Part shown: positions 42,082 through 53,400 of the stretch, in pieces
How the letters are laid out: the number at the start of each line of letters is the position of its first letter
How positions within the stretch are numbered: position 1 is the first letter of the stretch
Source: Lasioglossum baleicum
Taxonomy: Eukaryota > Arthropoda > Insecta > Hymenoptera > Halictidae
Assembly: GCF_051020765.1 (NCBI RefSeq)
Contig: NC_134947.1
Location: 248,001 to 312,000 of the forward strand
DNA: 64,000 nt
Reading direction: 5' to 3'
The notes under the pieces: generated by a model
What the model was told of the DNA's origin: nothing
What the model saw: only the letters and a program-made list of their open reading frames with translations
The model's database searches: none
Made by a program: the position numbers and the translations under genes

Positions 42082-43425
42082 GTGAACGATCCAGCCGGGA
42101 ACCACGTTCCAGCTACCAGCGACCAAGATGGCCGCGTGGTCGGTCTGAAGCAGAAACTTTCATCCGACGTGACTGGCAACACGCCAGTCCGTCTCTCGGG
42201 TGATCTCTCGAATAATTCTGGGCCCAAAAGGCTAAAAACTGACGACATGACGAACCCCAACTCCAGCAACTCTGGACAAATCGGTTCAAACATCCCGACG
42301 ACCAACCGTTTCGCCATCTTCTCCACTGATGCCTACAAGGAATTTGCAGACAATACAGGCAAACCTACCATTGAAGTAAGTTCGAAAACCAATTCAAATC
42401 GCAACCCAATAATTCATTCTGTTAATTCAGTTGCTACTGTTCGCCCTCCCCCCATTTACATCAAAATCGCCAAAAGCGAAGTGATTGAATTCAGTAACAA
42501 ACTGGAATCTGAAATCGGAAAAAACTTTTTCATTAAATTCCTTGGCAATCAGGTCAGATTGCACTCTAGCGACGTGAAATTCTTCTCAGAAGCAAAATCG
42601 GCTTTTCAAAAAGCCGGTTTGAAATTTTACACTTTCGCTCTTCCCTGCGAGAAGCCTCTCACCACTGTATTGAGGGGTCTCCCTCAAATTGACCCAGAGT
42701 CAATAGCCTCTGAGCTTAACGCTTTCAAACTCAACCCCTTGAGCGTTGTCTCCTTTCGTTCATCTCAAAGCAATCCGCTTTACAAAGTCACGTTTCCCCC
42801 TGAAACAAAGCTGTTTCAGGTAAAGTCTGTTGGGTTCCTGTACCACTGCAGAATTTATTGGAAAAAATTTATCAAGTCCAAAAATTACACACAACGTTAC
42901 AGGTGTCAAATCTTCGGGCACGCCAGTGCAAATTGTTTTAAAACGCCTAAATGCGTTAAGTGTGGCCTCGACCACCTCTCCAAAGACTGTGTAAAAGCAG
43001 CTGAAGTCCCTGCAAAATGTGCAAACTGTGCTGGCAATCATACTGCCAACTTCGCTCAATGTCCCAGTCTAATTTCTTATATTGATAAAAGGTTTACAGT
43101 TCGAGCCCCTCGGGCTACTCCTAATCGTCGTTCACAGGTTCTGACTCATTTGAAACAGCATCGGAATCATATTGAAACGGCTAATGCCAACGGGAATTGA
43201 ACTTTTAGCGAGGTGGTAAGCGGCCTGACCCCTCCAGTAATTATCAATACCAACTCCGCTCCCCTCGATTCTACAGAAACAGGGGAATTTCTGAAAGAAG
43301 CGATCCTCTTCCTCAAGAGAGCCATTTCAGTTGTTAAAGCAATTCGCCCAAAACTTGCTTCATGCTCAACAATACTCGATAAGCTAGAAGTCATATTTGA
43401 CGCTGCTCAATTGCTTTTCTCATAG
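42082..43425 (+). pseudogene. LINE X ORF1 (Gag-like) with a premature stop
   Basis: The 372-codon frame 42082-43200 is followed in the same frame by 70 more codons (to 43425) after one TGA, so the original ORF1 was about 447 codons. It has the Jockey-type order: a variable N-terminus, PPPIYIKI, LPCEKPLTTVLRGLP, NPLYKVTFPPETKLFQVK, and then zinc knuckles. The first knuckle has lost a Cys (RCQIF instead of RCQxC), while CVKCGLDHLSKDC and CANCAGNHTANFAQC are intact. The product would bind the LINE RNA in a ribonucleoprotein particle. Start chosen at 42082: it is the ATG-containing frame nearest the conserved block, though the first visible codon may lie slightly upstream. Confidence 0.75.
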
Positions 43426-44842
43426 TTGCCTTCAACCGCAAACTACCTGATAAAATCATGTCATGGAACGCCGATTCCATTCTCCCCAATTTGACTGAAT
43501 TCGAATCATTTATGATCAATAGCAACGTTTTGATCGCCTTGATCCAAGAAACATGTGTAAGAGAAAATTATACGGAAATCAGAAACGATGTATATTTTCT
43601 CGTATTCGTCTGACAACTGAACTGTGTTCTTCATGACGCGCTATTATTTCTGAAAAACAGTGAAACGGCTCGAGCAATCGTCGCGGCAACGTGCACCGAT
43701 CAACAACGTGCCCCGATCGGCAACTACTCACACACACCTCACACACACCTCACACACACTCACACATACCACCAGCGGCAACCTCTTACACATGGTTGTC
43801 TCCTTCCATGGATATCTGTCACTTACCAACTATAATATTGTTCGTAACGACGGAATCGCTAGTAGGATTGGGGGAGGGGTTGCCATCTTTATACATAAAA
43901 ACCTCCACTTTCACCCCCTTCAACTCCCTACTGTTAATAACCTTGAAGCTGTTGCCATTAAGCTGATCAACTTCAACCTAATTCTACTCTCAGCCTACTG
44001 TCCTAAACAATTTCTTGATGCTGCTGCATTAAATACCATTACCAATTTCAAACTTCCATTTGTGGCAGGTGTTGACCTCAACGCAAAGCATACGTCCTGG
44101 AACAATAAAGTTAACAATCTCAATGGTAAGCTACTGGAAAATCATATGTTGAGCCACAGTTACTCAATGATCTCCACTTACCCACACTTACTTTCGAACA
44201 AATTGTACCCCATCCACAATCGACTTCTTTTTGGCTGATACTTTCAATGATCTCCAATGCGAGACATCTGATGACCTATCCTCGGACCACTGTCCAGTGT
44301 TGTTGTTGCCAGAGATTAAACACTCATTTGCGACCTCTTCCTCAGTCACTGACTTGGACTTGTACCGCGAACATGCGAGCAAAATAAGCATTTCTCCTAT
44401 CATCAACTGTACCGATGATATTGATCACAAGGTGACTCTATTTCAACGGTTACTTAAATCCTGTTTCTTCAAGGCTACCTCGTTTGTAAACACACCTGAC
44501 AAACATGTCAAACCTGACGAGAAACTCAAGTTTCTTATTCGTCTACGCAACTCTGCCAGAAAGCATTGGCAACGTACCGCCGATCTGACTTCATTTGAAC
44601 AATACAAGCAGCTATCAAAAAGCATGCAACGACGAGTGAGATTTCTCAATAGCCAGCGCATCCAGACTGAAATCAAAAGAGTAGTTAATTCTCTTACCTT
44701 CTGGCCTGTCTTCAGAAAAATCATGAAAAAGCCGATCTACATTCCTCCACTCATCGATTATTCAGGGAATTTTCATGATTCGAACTCCACTAAAGCTCAA
44801 TTACTGGCAGATCAATTCTGCAAAGTATACAATGAGGCTTAC

Positions 44843-44875
<33 letters not shown>
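44843..44875. repeat. (AAT)11 microsatellite, left side of LINE Z
   Basis: Eleven AAT units begin within the target duplication of LINE Y and end at the A-tail of LINE Z. It is best explained as the (TTA)n tail of LINE Y read on the other strand. Confidence 0.85.
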
Positions 44876-45062
44876 TTTTTTTTTGAGGAGGGGGAAATGC
44901 GTTTACGCACCATAGGAACAGGTATCGTCCCGTGTGTGGGGCTCTCGGCAGCTTGTCACTCTACCCACTAAAACCCAAACCTCCGTCGAGCAGGCGCTTG
45001 CTCCCCCGGAACCGCCTTTCGGCATTACTTCGGAGGGCGCCCTTCCTTAAGCCCATTTTGGG

Positions 45063-47279
45063 CTAACCAACGTCACTCAGCGCCGGAGTGGGCGCTCTAC
45101 CTTCCTCTTCTCTTTGTTTTTGGCGGAGGATGGTTTCTGCAAAATATGCCACCCCTGCCCAGTTCTTTGGGTTGCGCAACATCACCTCCACGATGTTGTC
45201 GGGAGTGATGTCGCAGCCCACTAACTCCGTGACCCTCTGCCGCTCCGCCCACCACCTTCGGCATTCGAAGAATGTATGGAGGACGTTGTCGCGGGGAGAG
45301 TCGCCATATTTACAGTCGGGGTCCGGTACCTTCCCGATGGTGTGTAGGAAGGCACGGAACAACCCGTGCCCCGTCAGGAGTTGGGTGAGATGGTATCCCA
45401 CTTCTCCATGCTCTCGTTTAAGCCAGGTGTCCAGTCGGGGGATGACCCTCCTGGTCCACCTGGCGGTTGTTGTCGCCTCCCATCGGGCTTGCCAGGTCTC
45501 GATGGTGGCGATACGGGCATTCCTCGCCGTTTCATCTTTGTCCTGAGCAAGCTTGTTGGCGTGAACGTACTTCCGTTCTTGGGCGATGAGGTCGATAGGA
45601 ATGACCCCCGCGACGACCAGCACCGCAGCCTCCGAGACCGTGCAATAGGAGCACGCGATACGGAGTGCACCTCTCCGCTGCACTGCGGCCATGCGCTTGC
45701 GATACTTCTCGTTTCGCAAAGCATCGGCCCAAACCTCTGCGCCGTAGAGCATGACAGACTCGGCGGTTCTGAGTAGAAGACGCCTCCTAGCCGGTGTCGG
45801 CCCACCGATATTGGCCATCAACCTACTCAGAGATGTAACACTGACGCCGCCTTGTCCGCTCTACGCCGAATTTCCTCCCAGAAGGTGAGCCGAGAATCGA
45901 GCATCGTCCCCAGGTACCGGACCGCGTTTTTCGTCGAGACCGTCACGTGCTCCATCTGCATATTCCTGATCAGGGGGATGCGTTTCTTGGTAAGCAGCAC
46001 GATTTCGGTCTTGGCTAATGCCAGCTGCAACCCATGGTCGCTCATCCAAGAGCGTATACGTCGCATTGCCTGATTTAGCAGCCATTGTGCCCGCTCGACA
46101 TTGCGAGCGATGATCAACATGGCAGCGTCGTCCGCGTATCCAACCAGGTCAACCCCCTCGGGCATTTGGATCCTCAGGAGACCATCGTAGGTAATATTCC
46201 ATATGTCAGGTCCGGAGATCGAGCCCTGGGCCGCCCCCGAGGTGATCTCCTTTCTTGCCGGGCCGTCCTCGGTGGTATAGGTGATGGAGCGGTTCCTCAG
46301 ATAGTCGTCGAACAATCTGAGGAGGTACTTGGGTACCTTGAAATCCCGCTCCATGGCAGTTAGGACATCGCTCCACCTCACCGAATTAAAAGCATTTTTC
46401 ACGTCAAGCGTGACCAGCAGACACACGGGGCGGGTGTAGTGATTTCCCCTTTCCGCGCTCCTGGCGGCATTCACCACCTCCTGAATGGCGTGGATGGTGG
46501 ATCTCCCTCTTCTAAAGCCGTATTGCTTTTCGGAGAGATCTCCCGCAGCTTGAACTGCCGCGTGGAGTCGAGGTCGTATTAGTCCCTCCAGGAGCTTCCC
46601 CGGTGTTGGTGGGCCCTGGCTGGCACGGCATCCCGCACACGGAACATGATGTACTGGTGATGGAACGGTGATCGCTAGCTGTGTAGTCCTCAATCACCCG
46701 CCAGTCCTGCACCCGTGCAGTCAAGTTTTCCGTAGCCAGGGAGATATCGATGATGGTTTGGCGATAGCCTGGCCTCCGGAAGGTAGAGACCGACCCAGTG
46801 TTTAACACCACCAGGCCGAGTCTGGACGCCATATCCATGACATCCCCACCCCGGGAATCAGGCCAGGCTTCTCCCCACTCGAGAGCTTTGGCGTTGAAAT
46901 CCCCAGCCACTATCAGCTCGCCCTCCATGTTGCGGCACGCGTCTTCCAGGCCCTGGAGGTTGGCCCGGAAGTCTCCAATTCTTTCATTTGGGGTGAGGTA
47001 CACACTGACGTATGTCACGTCCTTGGCCCTCGCCCAAACGAAACCGCTGCCGGATCCATGGGATGCGACATTGACTCGTCGCAAATCCGGGATCCATATT
47101 GCGGCCGTGCCAAGCGCGTCAGCGTGCCATCCTGGCCCGACCTCGTCCCGGTATTGCTCGCTCACAAGGACGATGTCTGCATTGAGCTCAAGGCGGATCT
47201 GAGTTAGGAGGCACTGCGCTGCCCTGCACCTGTTCAGATTACACTGAATCACTCCAACCGATACCATTGATCTCGCCAT
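45063..47279 (-). pseudogene. LINE Z ORF2 (endonuclease-RT), internally deleted
   Basis: From 47279 the frame has the endonuclease motifs VGVIQCNLNRCRAAQ, VSEQYRD, GDFNAKALEWG, RRPGYRQTIIDISLA and SDHRSI. It then jumps at about 46640 into RT sequence (GKLLEGLIRPRL, KQYGFRRGRSTIHAIQ, TLDVKNAFNSVRW, GAAQGSISGPDIWN, YADDAAMLI), so the linker and first RT blocks are deleted. A frame change at about 45825 leads to the C-terminal domain, which ends with a C...H...H...C-type zinc motif (CKYG...VLHTFFEC) at about 45270-45330. The product would nick a chosen target and copy the RNA there; as it stands it is defective. Confidence 0.8.
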
Positions 47280-47282
47280 TGA

Positions 47283-48789
47283 TTACGGCCTCGCTTCAGC
47301 CAGCGCTTTACGGAAAGCGTCGCAGCCCCCCGAGCCAGGTATATGTCTCCGAGCGTCAGGCTTCCCCGGTTCCTCATCGCAGAGATAGCACAGAGGGTCG
47401 CCAACGCAGACCTGCGACTTATGGCCCTCTTTGCCGCACTTAAAGCAGGCCTTGCTGCGATCCGGGCCTTTGCAGCTGTGGCTCTGGTGGCCAAAGCCCA
47501 GGCACCTAAAGCACCTGGGAACCACCACGCGCCTTCGGATGCGACAATTAATCCACCCGATCTTAATACGCGCGGCGCCCAGCAACTTCGTGGCGGCCAC
47601 CTCGTCCACAAAGGCTATTGCCGCTCTCTGCTCCCGCCCGTTTGGCCTGGTCAGGGTCACCTGCAGGTGCCCGGAGTATTCGCCCAGGGTCCGAGTCAGA
47701 GCCTCCTGTACCTCCTCTTTTGTGGTGTAACTGTCCAGATCTCTTATCTCCAGGCTAGCTCTGGGGATAAGTTCCCGGACAGTGCTGTCTGCTCCAACGG
47801 TCTTCTTCAAGGCTTCCGAGAAGGTCGTGCGGGCGCCTACCGTGGTCTTTTTTAGTTCCACGAGCACATCTCCCGTCCTCGTGCGTCGTACGGATCGTAT
47901 GTCGACGCCGCTCTCCTCGGGCTTAACGGTTTGGCGGACTTTCCCGAGTATGTCCGCATACGTCTTCCCGCTTGTCGGTTTAAGGATAATCGCTTCGGGG
48001 CGGGGTTTTCTCTTAGCAACCCGCCGCTCCTTATCATCTTTAGAAGGTACAGTAGCCCTATTTTTCAAGAGTTCTTCTTCCTTCTTTTCTTTCTTCGCTT
48101 TCTTCCTCTTCTTTCCCTTCCTCTCTACCTTAGTCCACTCCTTTGGACTGGGTCCCTCTTTTTTCTTTTTGGACTCAAGGTGTGTCGTGGAGAGAGGGGA
48201 AGTGGCACCCCTCTTTTTTTCCCGTCCCATCCTGTGGCGTGTTTGCTTGAGCGAGTCGCGCCTCGGTTGTTGTCTCTAATGGGCCTCTAGCTGCTGCCTG
48301 GCCTAGTTGTACTAGGCGTCTGATGGCGGAAAGGCTCTTCTTTCTAAAAAATCGGCAGCTGTCAAGAACCTCGAACAGCTTAGGTAGGCCGTCTTTAATG
48401 GTCCTTGAGATGTTGGGCTGCTTTGTAAGTGCTCCCGTCATCTCCCGTATGAGACTCATCATCACCTCGTGCCTCTGCTCCGCTTTCTCTTCCGCCTCGG
48501 CGATTTCTTGCCAGACGGCGGTAAAGCCGTCGGTTGGCTCAGCCTCGCTAATACCTGCCTGTCGCTCTGTCCCCTCGATTAAGGGAGTCCGTGTGGGATC
48601 CTGTGCAGTGGGTCCTAGCCCTGTTGGCGCATCCCCACCCAAGATCCCTACATCGGAGTTTCCTCCATCTTTGCCAGGCGTATCCCGATCTGGAAGATGC
48701 CGCGATCTCCCCGGGGACGGGTTAGATGGCGGAGTCCTTTGGAGCATCGAGCTCTTCGCGAACACCTGCGATTCCCCCACTACATCCAT
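47283..48789 (-). pseudogene. LINE Z ORF1 (Gag), one frameshift
   Basis: A 204-codon frame from 48789 (with EAEEKAEQRHEVMMSLI, a helical stretch) and a 315-codon frame from 48230 to 47283 overlap around 48175-48230, where the frame changes at a poly-Lys coding run. The second part has a basic KKKEGPSPKEW/KKRKKAKKEKK region, an RRM-like block and three CCHC-type knuckles: CFRCLGFGHQSHSC, CFKCGKEGHKSQVC and CYLCDEEPGKPDARRH...C. The stop codon is two bases from the ATG of ORF2 (TAATCAATG), an arrangement suited to termination-reinitiation. Confidence 0.8.
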
Positions 48790-49576
48790 GTTTTAGTTGT
48801 TTTTGCGTTTATTCATGTCTATATCAGTGTAAATCCTTACGACGGTTCGCACCGCTATGGGACCCCTACCGCAGTAGGGGTGCTATCCCCGCCGGAGTTT
48901 TTACCCTAGTTACGCCACGCCAAAGCCGAGAAGCGGTTTATCAGCTGGCCAAGCCTATTGACGTGGAAAAAATGACTCTACAAAAAATTAAAATAAGATG
49001 TTAAAGGTTTAACGTCACCCCTATCGAAGGGAGGCACCGGATCCGAGCCGGATATTCCCCCAACTTCAGGCTAGACGGTGCGCTGGTTTGCCCCCCAGCG
49101 CTCAGGGTATGAAGAAATACTGGCCAGGTAATCCTCCACCCCTGCGCCCGAATTCACGGCTTCAACCCCCGAATAGGCTCCAGTCAGCTGAGGGTAGCGG
49201 TTTCTCCACGTTAAACATGTAAGTGTTGCCACATACAGAGGTCAGGTACAGACATATCCCTCAGCCCCGGTCGGGAGGCTACTACTCCTCCCTTGGATAG
49301 TCTACGGGGAATATCCACCGCGAACCGGCCGCAGCCACATTTATACATACATTCACACATACATTCATACCGTACCCAGGAACGCTGGGGACTGTAAACC
49401 AGGCAGCGCTCCGGAGTACACCCCTCGCTCCGTTAGCACACGCCGAAACGTGTCCCAGGGTCCGCCACGAGGAGGTGGAGTGAGAGGATTTAGACCTTGG
49501 ACATCCCTCGAATAGAGAGAACGGACCGACAGTGGATCTGAATCGCCACTGTAGGCGCCCAAGATCCTAGGACCCC

Positions 49577-49636
<60 letters not shown>
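49577..49636. repeat. (AAT)20 microsatellite, right side of LINE Z
   Basis: Twenty perfect AAT units, continuous with the hexamer array that follows. Together with the left block this shows that LINE Z entered an AAT tract. Confidence 0.9.
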
Positions 49637-49638
<2 letters not shown>

Positions 49639-49953
49639 TAACGATAACGATAACGATAACGATAACGATAACGATAACGATAACGATAACGATAACGATA
49701 ACGATAACGATAACGATAACGATAACGATAACGATAACGATAACGATAACGATAACGATAACGATAACGATAACGATAACGATAACGATAACGATAACGA
49801 TAACGATAACGATAACGATAACGATAACGATAACGATAACGATAACGATAACGATAACGATAACGATAACGATAACGATAACGATAACGATAACGATAAC
49901 GATAACGATAACGATAACGATAACGATAATGATAACGATAATGATAATGATAA
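49637..49953. repeat. (GATAAC)n hexamer array, about 48 perfect copies
   Basis: A near-perfect GATAAC array, degenerating to GATAAT at both ends. The long frames across it on both strands are translations of the repeat and are not genes. It sits directly beside the Helitron end at 49957. Confidence 0.95.
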
Positions 49954-50401
49954 GGACTAGCTTTCCCCGCCACGCGTTGCTGTGGCTCAGAATTTTTTTA
50001 ATTTATGTTTTTACCTGTCACGGATGTGACATTTATATGTTTTATTATTATTATTTTATTATTCATACATCAGTGTTTTCGCAAACGTGCCACATTCACA
50101 TAACTTGAAGTAAGCAGTTAGCGTTGTAGTTGTCCAGTGGAAAAAGTCGTCAAAACTTTTGAAGGAATGGACTTTTTCGTATGCTGATTTCTCATAAACG
50201 TCTGGTTCAAACCCCAGCTTTCTACGTTTAACCGTTATCGATTGATGCCGTCACAAACAGACAGACAAACACGGTTTTAGCTTTCTATGTTTAGTCGTTC
50301 TCAATTGATCCTTTTACAAACATACAGACAGACACGATCTTATGAAAGTAATAGTTTGAAAGGTTGATATACATGTCATAAAATTTAATTAAAGCCTTAA
50401 C

Positions 50402-53400
50402 CTACTGCAATGCTTCTTGATACACGACATTCTTGACGGTCCTATTGGAAGTGCAAATGAATAGGTGAGAAGGGCTGGTAACTCGAGAACAGGCGACGTA
50501 AAATTGTCCGTGAGAGAAACAATCCGACCTAACATCTATCCCGGCAATCTGCAACGTCTGTCCCTGAGCTTTATTAATGGTCATTGCGAAGCAAACGCTA
50601 ATCGGAAACTGAATTCTTTTAAATTGAAAGGGGAAGTTGGTTGGGATGATTGGGATCCTAGGAATAAAGACCATTTCACCCTTGCCACTACCTGTCAGAA
50701 TCATAGCATGAATGACATGGCGGTGAAGGGCCTTAATTAACAATCTCGTGCCGTTACAAAGCTTGGGGGGGTTCAAGTTCCTCATCAACATTACAGGGAC
50801 ACCAATTTTAACTTTAAGAATATGAGCGGGAAGCCCGGGAACAGCTATTGACTCTAGGAACTCTGTAGGGTATTGAACAGACTCATCTGCAGTTACTGTA
50901 CTGTTCAAAGACCTGTAGTGCATTTCTTCAGCTTCAAACATATCGAGCACTGCCGAGGTGATCGAGGTGGCCTGATCATTCGTTAGTGTTAGGATGGCTC
51001 TGTTACAGAGCCACTGCTCAGACTGATTAGATATGTTAGCAGCATCAGGGTACACTCGGGAGATCAGGTCTTCAATTGTTGACACAACATTACAGAGCTG
51101 GGGTGACAGTGTCACATTGTCATCGCTGCCGATAGTGCCATCTCCTATTCTGAGTAGGAGAGAAGAGAAGCTGGCACTCTCCTCGCTGCCGCCAAGTTGA
51201 ACTCTCATGTTGGTGGTGAGAGTTACTTTTTCGATGGCAGGCCAAAGGGTGGACTGTTTCAAACATGCATTAACTTCGTCGGCGCGGGTACCTCGGTAAA
51301 CGACTGGCAAGATTTGTTGGAAATCTCCAGAAAACAAAGTGGTGATACTTCCCATGACAGTATTCGTAGATCTAATGTCCCTAATAGTGCGGTCCACAGC
51401 CTCGATTGCCTTCTTATTGGCCATGGTACACTCGTCCCAGACAATTAGATGGCAGTCTTGAATCACCTTAGCCAGGTCACTGTTTCTGGAGATATTACAG
51501 ATTGGGGTCTCGCTCCTATCTAAGTCTATAGGGATTTTAAAAGTCGAGTGGGCTGTCCGACCTCCAGGAAGTAGAGTAGCTGCAATCCCAGAGGATGCTA
51601 CAGCTAACGCTATCTTTCCTGAACTCCTAACTTTAGCCAGGAGGACACGAATCAAAAATGATTTCCCGGTACCTCCTGGAGCATCCAGGAAAATTATTTT
51701 GCCGCGAGAATTATCTACACTATCACAAACAAAATTGAATATTGTTTTCTGGTTGACAGTGAGTTGGTTTTCACGGGTCAGGTCACTTGCCAGTTCTACA
51801 GGGTCGTGGTTGGCCTCTCTATAGTATTGAAGGTTTGGTTCGATACTTAAATTTTCAGGAGATGGCATGGAGTAATGAGAGAGAGGCTGGCCTCCATTGG
51901 ATTGGACAGCCTCTTCTAACAGTGCTAAGCCCCTATCATAGCAGTGTTCCTCAACATCATGGGAAGACGTGTCTACAGACCTCCTTCGCCAGTCCCTAAA
52001 CACATCCTCACAAAGACTTCTTTTAAATTGGTGCCAGAGTTCAAGAGGGTCTGAGGGACTACAGAAAATTAAAATGATGGCAAACAGTTCTCTCAGCTTT
52101 CTGGGGCTATCAGAGACTGCTGCCTCTGTCAGAGTTTGATGCCATTGCTCATCATCCTCTAACAGGCCTAGACTTCGACAGGCAGCCTGATAGGTTGGCT
52201 GGACCACGCCATTAATTGTCTTTAGGCTGGCGAATGAAGTGGGGCCTCGGATATTGTACAATAGCATCCTAAGGTGGAAACACTCTGTGTTATTGGGGTG
52301 GATGGTGAAAACTCGCCCAATAACATGCTCTTTCTTTACTCCTGGATGTCCTTCCACGGGTGTGCCCTGCTTTCTACGACAGAACTCTCCTCTTTGTCGG
52401 TTGAAAGTGTAGTACGAAGGAACTTCCTCGTACAGGAGTGTACTGGCAAAGGCGTCCTTTGTACACACCTTAAAGAAGGCCAGCAATGTGGTGTTTTTAG
52501 GGTTTTCCAGCCTTTCCTGAAGGTTTTCAGGCTGGAAGTAAACCCTCTGGCCACTCTCCAAGTGAATATCCAAGCGGATCACTGGAGGAAATCTCTCGTG
52601 GATGTGAAATGAGAGAATACGCCACACAGCCTCGGAGGTGCTAATGTATCTTCCGCTCTGATAAGTCGTGATCTCGTCCCTATTGTTCCTAACACCAAAG
52701 GTAGCCTGGTCACTACCTTTGTTCACATATTTGCAAATGTATTTTATGGACTGGACGCTGCTACAAAACTCTACATTAATATGGGCTTTTAAAGTTCTCG
52801 AAAGGACAGGGGAATAGGGAACTACCCAGGAATTGTCTACGATAATATCACGGCCACCGTACCTAAGTGTCGCAATAAACCCGCCCTGAGCGGGAGACCT
52901 TCGCTTGTAGGTAGGATAGCCATCATCTCCAGTGATGGTTTCCCTCACGAATGCTCTGGGGTACTTCTTGCTACACCGACCTTCTCTCATACACGGTGAC
53001 AGCAAGTTGAGAAAACCACAGGGCCCATGAACCATGTGGTTTTTAACAACACTGTAGAGTTCTGGGTCCTGTGCAGGGTCGGGAAACTCAGCTCGGATCA
53101 CGTCATCGATCTGAGCTGGCCTGATCTTTTCTCTCAGCCAGAGAAGAATGTGGGCATGGGGGAGGCCTCTCTTCTGCCACTCAACCGAGTACATGTAGCA
53201 GGAAGCAGCTCCAAATAACTGATTTTTTGTTAGTAAATTAATCAGGACTTTGAGTTTCAGGTTAAAGACCCGAGATACTACATCATGTCGATCTTGGGGG
53301 CCTTGACCTGGCAGAAGTTCTCTTACTATTTCACCCCACCGTGGATTGGTAGTAAAAGTAATAAATAGATCAGGTCTCCCGTATTTGCGCACGTAGCAGA

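Larger units (their letters stand above)
44876..49576 (-). mobile_element. R1-clade LINE Z embedded in an AAT microsatellite
   Basis: The element is in minus orientation. Its 3' end is a short A-tail (T-run at 44875-44884 on the plus strand) and its 5' end starts GGGGTCCTAGGATCTTGGGC at 49576. AAT repeats flank it on both sides (11 units left, 20 right). It has a 5' UTR of about 790 bp, a Gag ORF with three zinc knuckles, and an endonuclease-RT ORF. Gene order and the C-terminal zinc motif are those of the R1 clade, several members of which are known to choose specific targets. Confidence 0.75.

Noticed and set aside
49365..50108. Long frames on both strands over the GATAAC array
   Set aside because: They translate a hexamer repeat (alternating two residues) and start or end in low-complexity DNA; there is no independent coding evidence.
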